Source: Rana temporaria
Lineage: Eukaryota > Chordata > Amphibia > Anura > Ranidae
Direction: 5' to 3'
NCBI RefSeq assembly: GCF_905171775.1
Contig: NC_053501.1
Coordinates: 15,537,643 to 15,601,642, forward strand
DNA: 64,000 bases
In this document: one piece after another, positions 18,797-30,700 of the stretch
Layout of the letters: each line of letters begins with the position of its first letter
How positions within the stretch are numbered: the stretch's first letter is position 1
Notes under the pieces: model-generated
Database searches by the model: none
What the model was told of the DNA's origin: nothing
The model's input: only the letters and a program-made list of their open reading frames with translations
Translations under genes and position numbers: made by a program

Positions 18797-21700
18797 GTGA
18801 GTACTGAAGAGGCTCATGAGTACTGGAGAAGGTAAGTGAGCATTGAGGAGGGGGGGGGGGAGGACAGGAGAGAGAGGTGAGTACAAGAGAGTGGGTGGTG
18901 ATTACCGGAGAGGTTGGTGAGTGCCAGAGAGGTGGCAGAATAGTGGAAAGGGAATGAGTAATGGAAAGGGTAGCAAGTAGCTGAGCTGAAGATGAGTACC
19001 ACACAGGTTGGTGAGTAGTGGAGAGGGAGATGAGCAGAAAAGTGAGAGAGGAGTATTGGAGGAGTAAGTGAGTACTGGGTCGGGGGAGAGTACTAGAAAG
19101 GAGTGAGTCTTGATGAGGGAGGTGAATACTCGTGGGGGGGTACCTGAGACATGGGTGAGTATCAGAGAGGTTGGTGAGTAATGGAAAGGGAAGAAAGTAG
19201 CTGAGAGGGAGAGGAGTGCCAGACAGGTTGGTGAGTAGCGGAGAGGGAGGTGAATACTGTGGAGGAAAAAGAGCAGCAACGTTAGAGGTGAGTATTGGAG
19301 GAGTAAAATACCGGAGAGAGGGATGAGCAGCAAAGTGGGAGATAAGTGTGGGGGGAGAGTACTAGAGAGGAGTGATACTTTTATAAGTGAGGTGAATAAT
19401 GGAGGGGGGTACCTGAGACATGGGTGAGTACTAAGGATGAGCTCTGGCGTGTTCGCATAGAACACGTGCAGAGCCCGTGAGGAAGTGTGCACGGCGCTGC
19501 GCTAATCACAGCCAGGGAGACATTGTCCCGATGCTCGGCTGCAGAGATCGGGAAATGTCTCCCTGGCTGTTATTAGCGCAGCGCCGTGCACACTTTCTGG
19601 CGGGCTCTGCACGTGTTCTATGCGAACACGCCAGAGCTCATCCTTAGTGAGGACAAGAGAGGTTGGTGAGTAGTGGAGAGGGGGTGAGTAATGGAAAGGG
19701 TAGCAAGTAGCTGAGAGGGAGATGAGTACTGGAGAGGGGGTGAGTGAGCGAGGTGAATACTGAAGAGGGAGATGAGTACTGGAGAGGGGGTGAGTGAGCG
19801 AGGTGAGTACTGGAGAGGGGGTGAGTGAGCGAGGTGAGTACTGGAGAGGGGGTGAGTGAGCGAGGTGAATACTGGAGAGGTAGATGAGTACTGGAGAGGG
19901 GGTGAGTGAGCGAGGTGAATACTGGAGAGGGAGATGAGTACTGGAGAGGGGGTGAGTGAGCGAGGTGAATACTGGAGAGGGGGTGAGTGAGTGAGGTGAA
20001 TACTGGAGAGGGAGATGAGTACTGGAGAGGGGATGAGTGAGCGAGGTGAATACTGGAGAGGGAGATGAGTACTGGAGAGGGGGTGAGTGAGCGAGGTGAA
20101 TACTGGAGAGGGAGATGAGTACTGGAGAGGGGATGAGTGAGCGAGGTGAATACTGGAGAGGGAGATGAGTACTGGAGAGGGGGTGAGTGAGCGAGGTGAA
20201 TACTGGAGAGGGAGATGAGTACTGGAGAAGGGATGAGTGAGCGAGGTGAATACTGGAGAGGGAGATGAGTACTGGAGAGGGGGTGAGTGAGCGAGGTGAA
20301 TACTGGAGAGGGGGTGAGTGAGCGAGGTGAATACTGGAGAGGGAGATGAGTACTGAAGAGGCGGTGAGGGGGTGAGTGAGCGAGGTGAATACTGGAGAGG
20401 GAGATGAGTACTGGAGAAGGGGTGAGTGAGCGAGATGAATACTGGAGAGGGAGATGAGTACTGGAGAGGGGGTGAGTGAGCGAGGTGAATACTGGAGAGG
20501 GAGATGAGTACTGGAGAGGGGGTGAGTGAGCGAGGTGAATACTGGAGAGGGAGATGAGTACTGGAGAGGGGGTGAGTGAGCGAGGTGAATACTGGAGAGG
20601 GAGATGAGTACTGGAGAGGGGGTGAGTGAGCAAGGTATATACTGGAAAGGGGGATGAGCAGCAAAGTGAGAGATGCGTATTGGAGTAATGATGGGCTCAG
20701 TCATGTTCGTAGCTCCGCATGCCCGAGCCTGCCAGGAAGCTTGCACTGCGAAGCGCTAATCACAGGCAGTGAGACATTTTCCGATCCGCGGCTGTAGAGA
20801 TCGGGAAATGTCTCACTTCCTGTGATTAGCGCTGCGCAGTGTAAGCTTCCTGGCGGGCTAGGGCATGTGGAGCTGAGAACACGCCTGAGCCCATCCTTTT
20901 ATTGGAGGAGTAAGTGAGTACAGGGCGGGGGGAGAGTAAGTCCTGAAGAGGGAGGTGAATACTGGTGGGGGGTACTGGAGAGGTTGGTGAGTACCGGAGA
21001 AGGAAGTGAATAATAGAGAGGCGAGTACAGGAAAGAGGAATGAGTAGCGGAGAGAGAGATGAGTACCAGGGAGGGGGTGAGTAGCAGAGAGGAGGGGGAG
21101 TACTGAAGAGGGTAGCATTGTGGTGAGGGTGGCGAGTAGGGTGAGTATGAGAGATGCCTCCTTCTGCCATGATTGTGTTTGGTAAGGTATATGTACACAT
21201 ACTATATATGTCTGCTCATTATGGTAGTGGTGTCCACACATGGCCAATCTGCTCTTAACTGCCTGTCTATGGGACGTTGCATCTGATTGGTTAAAGATTT
21301 GTAAATGGCCATTTTACTACATTCCTAGCTTTCACCTTCTTCTTCAGAATTAGAGCAGAGCTCTCCGGAAGACCCCCAGAGAAACGTGTACCTACAGGCA
21401 TGCCAGAAGGCAGGTGTCGTGCCCATCTCATACTACCTTCGCCATATGAATGATAAATGTCTGAAGCTCAACCACCATGGACTGGGGCCCCGGGGAGCTG
21501 GTGCATTAGCCAAGTCACTGATGGTAAGTGTGACCTCACTGAATGTAGGAAATCATATGATGAGGGACATCTTCATAAGATGAGGAGAAGCAAATGGTTT
21601 TAGCAGCCAACCCCCAAGCTGTGTATTCCATGGTGGCTTCTTCCCGTCTGGGCAGAATGATGATTGTGGCCCCTGTAGGATATCGCATGAAGGGCCCCTC

Positions 21701-24700
21701 TTACAACTTCGTTCCTGCCTGTGCGGAGGGATATTTGGGTCCCCTGTAGGACATAACATGCAGAGCCCCTCTTACAGTTCCTCTCCTGTCTTGCAGTTGA
21801 ATAGCAGCATCACCCACCTGAGTCTGGAGGACAATGCCATCGGGGCTGATGGGTTGGCGAAATTGGTGAAGGGGCTGAGAGGGAGCTGCCATATCCAGGA
21901 GCTGGTAAGTTTGTATTCGTATTCGGTGGTGATAAATGTTGACTCTCATGCCCCGTACACACGACGGCGAGTTCAGTGTGGAAGCCGCCGAGGAGCTCGG
22001 CGGGCCGACTTTCCTCATTGAACAACGAGGAAATAGAGAACATGTTCTCTTTTCGGCCCGACGAGTTCCTCGACGGGTTCCTCGCTGAAAAGTGTACACA
22101 CGACCGAGTTTCTCGGCAGAATCCAGCTCCGACCGAGTTTCTGGCTGAATTCTGCCGAGAAACTCGGTCGTGTGTACGGGGCCTCACACTGTGCCCTTCT
22201 GTTCCAGAATCTCTCCAACAACAGCCTGAGTGAGGTTGGCTCTGAGCTGGTCTGCAAGATGATACTGGAAAACGTGTCTCTGCTCCGTATCCATCTGGCA
22301 CGTAAGTTACACCGGCAACTCAAAACCGTTGCTGTGTCAACATACATTTTATCACTTTTTATCATTACATGTATAAAAAAAAAAGCTAAGAGCTCTACCA
22401 GTAATGACAACATAATACTGCACTATTCATTGGTAATGTACAATATTTTGTCATTACTGGTAGAGCTCTAAGCTTTTATCCATGTTGCATAGATTGAATA
22501 AAATGTTTTATAGGATTTTTCTCTGTTATTGTGGGTGGTTGACTATATAAGCCTTCACAGCTTAAACTGGTAACTCTCCAGCTGTTGTAAAACTACAAGT
22601 CCCATGAGGCATTGCAAGGCTGACAACTACAAGCATGACTCCCACAGGCAGAGGCATGATGGAACTTGTAGTTTCACAACAGATGGAGGGCCGCCAGTTT
22701 GAGACCCCTGAGCATGGGCACTTATAGGTAGATTCAGGTAGCATGGCTTAATGTTACGGCGGCGTAGCTTAGCCTGTTTAGGCTACGCCGCCGTAAATTA
22801 GCTAGGCTAGTAGTGATTTTCAATCTACTTACCTGCTAATCTACGGCGGCGTAGCCTCAAACAAGCGGGCGTAAGGGCGCCTAATTCAAATGACTTGGAG
22901 GGGGGCGTGTATCATGGTAATGAGGCTTGACCTCACGTTTTTGATGTTTTTTTACACTGCGTATGTGCCGGGCGACTACATTTCCCAGTGCGCATTGCGG
23001 CTAAGTACGCCGTACGGGCCTATTGATTTAGACGTGGACGTAAACGACATAAATCCCGATTCGCGGACGACTTACGCAAACGACATAAAAATTTCAAATT
23101 TTGCGGCGGGAACGGCGGCCATACTTAACATTACTATTCCACTAGAGCATAGATCTAACTTTAGGCGGCCTATCTCTTACGTAACCGGCGTAAAAGTACT
23201 GCATCGTCCTGGCGTTCGTTCTTGAATCGGCGTATCTCCTCATTTACATAATCTACGCCGGCCGCAATGGAAGCGCCATCTAGCGGCCATCAACAACATT
23301 GCAATCTAAGATAGGACGGCGCAAGCGCCCGTTCAGGTCCGCCTGAAAAAACTGAGAAAGGGGCCTAAGGGAAAAGATTTTTTACGACTGATTGGCAATG
23401 TAAGGGGCATTTTCCCTTTGCCTCCAGTGGACTAGTTTAAGCAGGGTTTCCTGGAAACCTGAATATTATTTCAAGGGTTCCTATAGGGTGAAATGGCTGA
23501 GAAAGAGACCGTTATAAACCATGGTTGGAGAAAGTTATAGAAGCGTGGTCTGGGGAGGTTATAGACAGCAGTCAGAGGATGTTATAGAGCAGCAATTAGC
23601 GGACCTCCAGCTGTTGCAAAACTACAAGTCCCATTATGCTTCTGCCTCTGGGTGTTATGGTTGTGGCTGTCAGAGTCTTGCTATGCCTCATGGGATTTGT
23701 AGTTCTGCAACATCTGGAGGTCCGCTAATTGCATATCCCCGTATAGAGCATGGGTCTTCAAACTACAGCCCTCCAGTTGTTCAGGAACTACAATTCCCAT
23801 CATGCCTAGTCATGTCTGTGAATGTCAGTGTGTTACAATGCCTCATGGGATGTGTAGTTCTACAACAGCTGGAGGGCCGTAGTTTGAGAATCCCTGTTAT
23901 AGAGGGATGGTCAGGATAGATGGCAATCAAAGAGGTTATAGGCTGTGGTCAAGGGGAGGCTGTAGATGGCAGTCAAGGAAGGTTATAGACATCACGGTGA
24001 AGCAAAGACGAGAATGACTTTTCTGGGTTTAGGTTTTTTATAAACCCAACTGGATAATATCGGTGAGAATATCGGGGTGTGATATAAAGGTCTTGTCCAT
24101 GGGCAGATCGTCGGGTCGGATTTACGACAGCAGATCCCCACCTCATACTAGTACAGATAACCTTCTAGCCAACACGTGACATTGCACATTCCTCTGGGAG
24201 GATTTGGCACTTCCTTTATATGTTGGCTGTTTAGCTGCAGAAATATCTCTACAATATATGTGGAATTTAGCAGGTTGATAGGGTAATCATAACAACGTGG
24301 TGGCTCAATGCGACTGGCACTGCACTGACAAGCCATTCACCTCTGCAGCTAGGGGTTCGGATCCCGGTCTCGGCTACATGTGAATTGAGTTTGGCGGTCT
24401 CAGCCCGGCTCCCCGGTGGGTGTGCTATGCGAGGTAAGCCTGCGCTTAGTACGCCCACCCCCCTCCCTCAAAAACCACCACACTTGCACGCACTCGAAAT
24501 TGGGTTAACATGCACGCACTTTGACCACGCGGTCTCTAAAAAGAGAGGTCGAAGGATTAACGGGGCTGGTTGAGCGGGCTAGATCCTCTCACTCCCTTAT
24601 AGGGAGTCCCTCTGCCCCGTTGGGCTTCAAAGCGGAGCAGGTAGGGTGGGCTGTGTGGGAGGACCCCCTCACACACCCGCCATTGCCACCCGGGGCACGG

Positions 24701-27700
24701 AGAAAGGTGGCAGATTGCCTCTGGGGGAGGCATGCCTACTCCCAACTCCTGCAGTCCGGCTCCTCTCTCGAGTACACGCACAAAATACACTTTAAAAAAA
24801 AGACAACGTGTCTGAGCAGACAACGGTTCAGGGTGGAGCTGGTCTTTGGAAGTTTTCTGGGATCAGTTCTTCAGCCAGCATAATAAGTAACTGGGAAGAA
24901 AGATTTGTATTGGGATGAATCGGGAAAAGTCACATGTAACCCATTTAGGGCAGACAAGAGGCCAGAGACATTGCATAATGAGAACAAAATTGATAATTTT
25001 ATACGACAAAAATGCAGAGCAAATCTTACCTGCCATGTCTTCCACTGAGGCCTAATCCTGACGTGGAACTGCAGGTGGCAGCAGCTGGGGGGGTCCCAAC
25101 AGAGCTCCTCCCCCTCATCTCCCTGCTGAGTGCCTATATCGGTCTGTGCAGAATGAAGCTGCACGTGCCTAAAGGCAAATGTGCTCCAGGTAAACATAGG
25201 CAGTGAGCGGCCACAGGTGTACAGACTCTCAGGGAGCCCCTTCTCCTCTCCAGGCATAGAAGCGCATAGGACACACTACACTATTTGCTTGTAGCTTTTT
25301 GCTGAACGGTGACGAGCTACATCGGTACCAGATTGGTCAGACTTAATTCTCTCCCTTATTAAACGTGTCACTTCAACCGGGGGAAAGTCTCCTGTGCTGC
25401 CATCTTCAAAAATCCTGTTCATGTGCAGATGTGTCACAGGCCTGACATGGGAAAGACCTGCAGTATGTCTTCACCTGTGCATTGTATTCTTGCGCCTGCA
25501 CATACATGCTGATAGTATGTGGGTCCTTGTGGAGCCCTGCATCACATGTGCAGGAATACCCTGCACATACACAGACATGCTAATTTTATATGCCATTTCC
25601 CACATACCCCAGTCGGGTCTGCACATGTGCGGAGTCTCACGAGACATATGCACCCTCGAGCAAAGCTTTGCTGTCTGAGACGTGTTGTGGACATCCCAGA
25701 AAGAAGGGGGGTCCCCATGTAATTTTCGCCTAGACGAGGTAGCAAAAAGTGCTGTGGTGCAGCACAAAAATGGTACAGAAAGTTTCCAGAAATTAGGAAA
25801 CATTTTTCAGTTCTGTAAATGCAAGGGTGGAGGAACCAGGAGACACAAAGATGGTTAAATGACTTAAGATCCACATTTACATTACGACAAGGGTATCAAA
25901 CTCTCAATTTAATCACGGGCCGCATCAGCATCATGGTCGCCCCCAAAGGGCCAGTTTTATCTGTAAGTCTAGATGTCCAGAGCATGCCACCCCCTCCCCT
26001 TACATCAGATATCACATTGCACCCCTCCTTACCATGTGCTGCTGCCAGGAAGGAGCTGGGAAGAAGAAAGTGTAAGGTCTTGAGGAGGACCAGAGGAGGG
26101 CTGTAGTCAGCTGCCTAAGGCCGAGTACTCACGAGCAGACATGTCCGATGAAACCGGTCCGCGGACCGTTTTCATCGGACATGTCTGCCCGGGGACTTCT
26201 GTTCGATGGCTGCACACACCATCGAACAGAGGTCCGCGCGTAAACAATACGCGGGGCGTGTCCGCGGTGTCGCCGCGTCGATGACGCGGTGTCGCCGCGA
26301 CAATGACGCAGCGACGTGGGCGGCCTGCCTTTAAAATGCTTCCACGCATGCGTCGAAGTCATTCGACGCATGCGAGGGATGGCGGGCGGCAGGACATGTA
26401 CGGTAGGTCTGTACAGACGACCAAACCTGTCCGATCCGCCCGAAAATGGTCCGCTCGGGCCAACACACGGCCAAACATGTCTGCTGAAACTGGTCCGCGG
26501 ACCAATTTCAGCAGACATGTTTGGTCGTGAGTACGGGGCCTAAGTCTGCTGAATGCTGAGACCAGAGGAGGTGGAGATGGGGTGCAGCGGCTGCACAGAG
26601 AGGTGCAGAATCTGTAGGAGGAGTTAGTTATGTCCTTTATGCTGCCTCTTGCTGAGATGGGGGGTGGCAGAGATGAGCCTCTCACCGTGTCTGCTCAGAG
26701 AAGCCAAGGATCTGGCAGGGGAGTTCTGTCCTCCTCTCTGCTGCCGACCGCTGGGACAAGGTGGGGGCAGAGACAATGGGTTGCCACAGTTGCAAAAGAG
26801 GTGTGAGGGCCACATGAAAAGGCCTGGCAGGCCAGATTTGTCCCGCAGGCCTTATGTTTGACACATGTGCCTTACAAGATATGATTACCTACAGTATGAT
26901 TAAAGTGGAGTTCCACCCATAAATATAACATTACATCAGTAGTTTTAAAAAAAATTCATTAGTCCTTTACGAAATTTTTTTTTTTTTTTTTAGATGCCTT
27001 CAAAGTGTTGTTGCTAGGCAGAATAGTTAATCTTCCCACTTCCTGCACCTAGGTGCTTAATGCTTCCTAACCTACACCGCACAGACTCCTGGGAATGTAG
27101 TGGGTGTAACTTTCCAGGAGTCTGTGCACTCCCCAGTCTCAAAGAATCATGTGACTTGGACAGCACAGGTGCTGAAACCTGATCTGACACTGCTTGTGCA
27201 TCTGCAAGGCTTAAATCCAGGAAGTCATGCAGTCTGGCTTCATGATGCCCACACTTAAGATGGCCCCAGTCAATTTCTATTTTATAAAGTGTCTAAATGC
27301 TGTAACAACCTAACAAAACGGACCTTAGTTTACAGACTAACTTTACTAGAATACATTAAGCTTGTGTATTACAGGGGTATTTATATTTAAAATGTGAAAT
27401 TGTGGCCGGAACTCCACTTTAAGCCCGTTAGATGAAGCACATCAGGGGGCGAAGTTACATCTGGCAAGAAAGAGAATGAGAGTGTTGTTTATATTCTCTC
27501 CATTCCATTGATCAGTACATAGATCATACTTGTTGCCATTGTTCATCTTCTTTTCCAGACAATGGATTCAACGATCAGTCTGCTAGATATTTCGCAGAAG
27601 CTCTGTCGGTAAGTCACCATCATAAGGCGTATTCTGATTCTGAGCAGTGTACAGAGGTCGCATTCTATTGTGCGCAGAGAAGACACAGGAGACTGATGAA

Positions 27701-30700
27701 GAGCTAGGAGGTTATGGGGACCGAGGTGGCACTGGTGATGGGGGTCATAGCGCTACACCAGTATGCAGAAGACTCTTCAGTGGCCTCCCTTGCAGAAATG
27801 ACCAGCTGCTGGAATGCAATGGACAGTTCTTATTAAGGGTAGCCTGGTAATTGGGTCAATCATGGTGCCTCAGTTCTCATTTCTTGAATCGAGAACGAGT
27901 AGGGCCCTCTGATTCCTCCTGTATTGTATTGTAACTGTACTGTCTGCCTTCATGTGCGCAAACTGTTGGCGCTATATAAATCCTGTATAATAATAATATG
28001 TTGTCATGCTGGGAGGCGCAGTAAAGTGCTCATACAGGATATTGAAGTGACATTTGTGCTCTGTGCACACTATTGGGATCTTCCCTCTTGTTGGATCTTC
28101 TGTTGGACATATTTCCTCCTTGTGCTTTTTTGTTGCCTGCGGGTGATATATTCTGTCTGCCTTCCAACAGGCCAATTTCCGGGTGACAGTCCTGGATCTC
28201 AGCCACAATGAGTTCTGTGAGAAAGGAGGAGAGTCTTTAGGTCAGATGCTGGGTGAGTGATGGACATTGTTCAGTACAGGGAGAGATGCCCTCATATGCT
28301 GGGGCCCCTCACTGTTCATATCTCTATTTTCTGTCCCTTCACAGCTGCCAATGAGGGTCTCCAGGAGCTGAATCTGAGCTGGAATCACATCCGTATGAAG
28401 GGAGCCATTGCATTGAGCGCCGGCCTACGGGTAACCCCCTATATTTGTACACGCTGACTGCAGCTACCCTTAGCAACCAGATTTTTTATATTTTTTTGCA
28501 AATATAATTTTTATTAAAAGTTTTCAGTAGGGCTATTACTGATTAAAATTGTTGTGTTCGATTAATCATTTTTTTTTTTTTTTTTTTTTAATCGACTAAT
28601 TTCGATTAATTATAACGCACATACAGATCCAACTACTTTTAGCTGATCTCCTTGCAGGCTGATTCCCAGTGCAGCTACCAAGCACTGGAAAAATGGATAG
28701 CAGGATACAAAAAACACACAAAGGCAGCGCTCGATGGGAATAGCATTAAACTTTTATAATCTTCAAATAGGTAACACAATAAATATTGCACTGGAGATAA
28801 AATCGATGTAGCTACATAAACTGTAAAAATGGTGAGAGTAATTCCAAACAGTAGCAAAAGCAGTCATAGCCAAGTATGATACTGGTATAAAACGGTGTAC
28901 AACGATATCACTGCTGAATCCAGATGAGGAGGGGATAACATCAGTCGATCAATTTTTTTTTTTTTTACGATTAATCAAGGAATTAATAGTTAATTTCCAC
29001 AGCCCTAGTTTTCAGGGATGAACAAGGTCCATAAACGGAAACATCATTCCACAATGTAAGAGGTCGAAGCCTCCGCGAGATGGTTTACATACAGGGGCGG
29101 ACTGACCATTTGGGCACTCGGGCACTGCCCGAGGGCCTCATGCCCCATCAGGGTTGCCAGTCTCAGTAAAACCAGGGACAGGGATATAAAAATCTTTTTT
29201 TTTTTTTTTAAATCCCAAGATTATAGTATTCTGTGAGTATGTATACTGTGTGTATATTGTGTGTCGTTGTGCGTATACTGTGTATGTATACTGTATGTGT
29301 GTGTATACTGTGTGGCCCCATAATCTATTGCCCTAAGGCCCCATAGTCTCCTATTGCCCTAAGGCCCCATAGTCTCCTATTGCCCTAAGGCCCCATAGTC
29401 TCCTATTGCCCTAAGGCCCCATAGTCTCCTATTGCCCCAGAGCCCCATAGTCTCCTATTGCCCGAGAGCCCCATAGTCTCCTATTGCCCGAGAGCCCCAT
29501 AGTCTCCTATTGCCCTAAGGCCCCATAGTCTCCTATTGCCCTAAGGCCCCATAGTCTCCTATTGCCCCAGAGCCCCATAGTCTCCTATTGCCCCAGAACC
29601 CCATAGTCTCCTATTGCCCAAGAGCCCCATAGTCTCCCATTGCCCGAGAGCCCCATAGTCTCCTATTGCCCGAGGGCCCCATAGTCTCCTATTGCCCAGG
29701 GGCCCCATAATCTCCTATTGCCCGGGGGCCCCATGAGTTGTCAGTCCTCCCCTGTTTACATAGATAAGATAATTCAATATACCAGACAATCAATATTCTC
29801 AGATATACATTGCTGATATGTCCCGTATTCATAGAAGGTGCGGGGATGTGGCAGTATGGGATTTCCATCTCCTGCTCATCCACTTCTTCATCCCATATAA
29901 TCCTAGCATTAAAACTGTACATATAAATTAACAATACAAAGAGAAGGAAACAGAAAGAAGCCCAGAAGAAGGGGAATTGGGAAGAGGGGGCAGGGGGTTG
30001 GGGGGTGGCAGCTGGGGTCAGATACTTTTGGCTCTCATGTCTTGTATGCAGAGCAATCATGACCTAAACCTGTGGTAGCATGCTTGTCCCAAATAGGGAC
30101 TTACCCTCTTCTGAGTAAATTAACATATTCCAAAGAGTCAGCAACCAGATTTCACCTTTAATCAGTTTAGAGAGGGTGGAACTGCCAGAGATCATTTCTG
30201 GTTGGTTGCAATATGTTTCTGCACTGTTATTATTGGTCTTTGCTGAATGAGATGACCCAACTGCTATCGGCACTTCCTCTCCCTCTGGCACAGGTGAATG
30301 GGATGTTGAAGGTGCTGAATTTATCATATAATGGATTCAGCAATGAAGGTGCTCTGGCACTGGGAGAAGCTCTGAGAATCAACAGTTCCCTTCTTCACCT
30401 TGATATCAGCTGCAACCAGATCAGCAATGAGGGAGTCCGGCTCTTCTGCAAAGGCTTGGAGTGCAATGAGAGCCTGCAAGTTCTCCAGGTAAGATCAGCA
30501 ATAGAGGGAAAACCTACAATCCCACATTGCAGGGCCCTGGGGGGAGGATACAGAAAGTACTGTATTTCACATGATGTCTACCATCCGGATCAGAACAAAC
30601 CAAAGAACCAGGTATGAACAGCATCAAAAGTACAGTGGAGCTCAGAGCGGGCAGCATCAGAAGGAGATCTGAGCCCTGGCCAGATGGGGAAATAACTGAG

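Larger units (their letters stand above)
18797..21140. repeat. 50-bp minisatellite in LRRC74A intron 1
   Basis: Regular 50-bp units (for example 20041 to 20091) contain GAGGTGAATACTGGAGAGGG, AGATGAGTACTGGAGAGG and GGGTGAGTGAGCGAG. The pattern starts directly at the exon 1 donor. Diverged units occupy 18797-19430 and 20900-21140; homogeneous units occupy 19660-20640. Two hAT-like MITEs interrupt it. Long minus-strand frames here are repeat artefacts. Confidence 0.95.

Noticed and set aside
19502..20746. Long minus-strand reading frames (up to 414 codons) in three frames
   Set aside because: They are translations of the 50-bp minisatellite; all three frames are open because the unit lacks stops. 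Splice-bounded LRRC74A exons on the plus strand explain the locus.
22890..23225. 111-codon plus-strand frame, with similar frames at 38361-38594 and 54173-54388
   Set aside because: These are the same CG-rich MITE body read in different copies; the shared peptide reflects transposon sequence, with no start or family support.
24296..24385. A true tRNA gene
   Set aside because: The A- and B-box-like motifs are present, but the stems do not form a proper cloverleaf and the sequence is followed by a SINE body found at two other sites.
25012..25206. Possible extra LRRC74A exon
   Set aside because: The reading does not resemble an LRR, and exons 4 and 5 already join in phase and complete one repeat without it.
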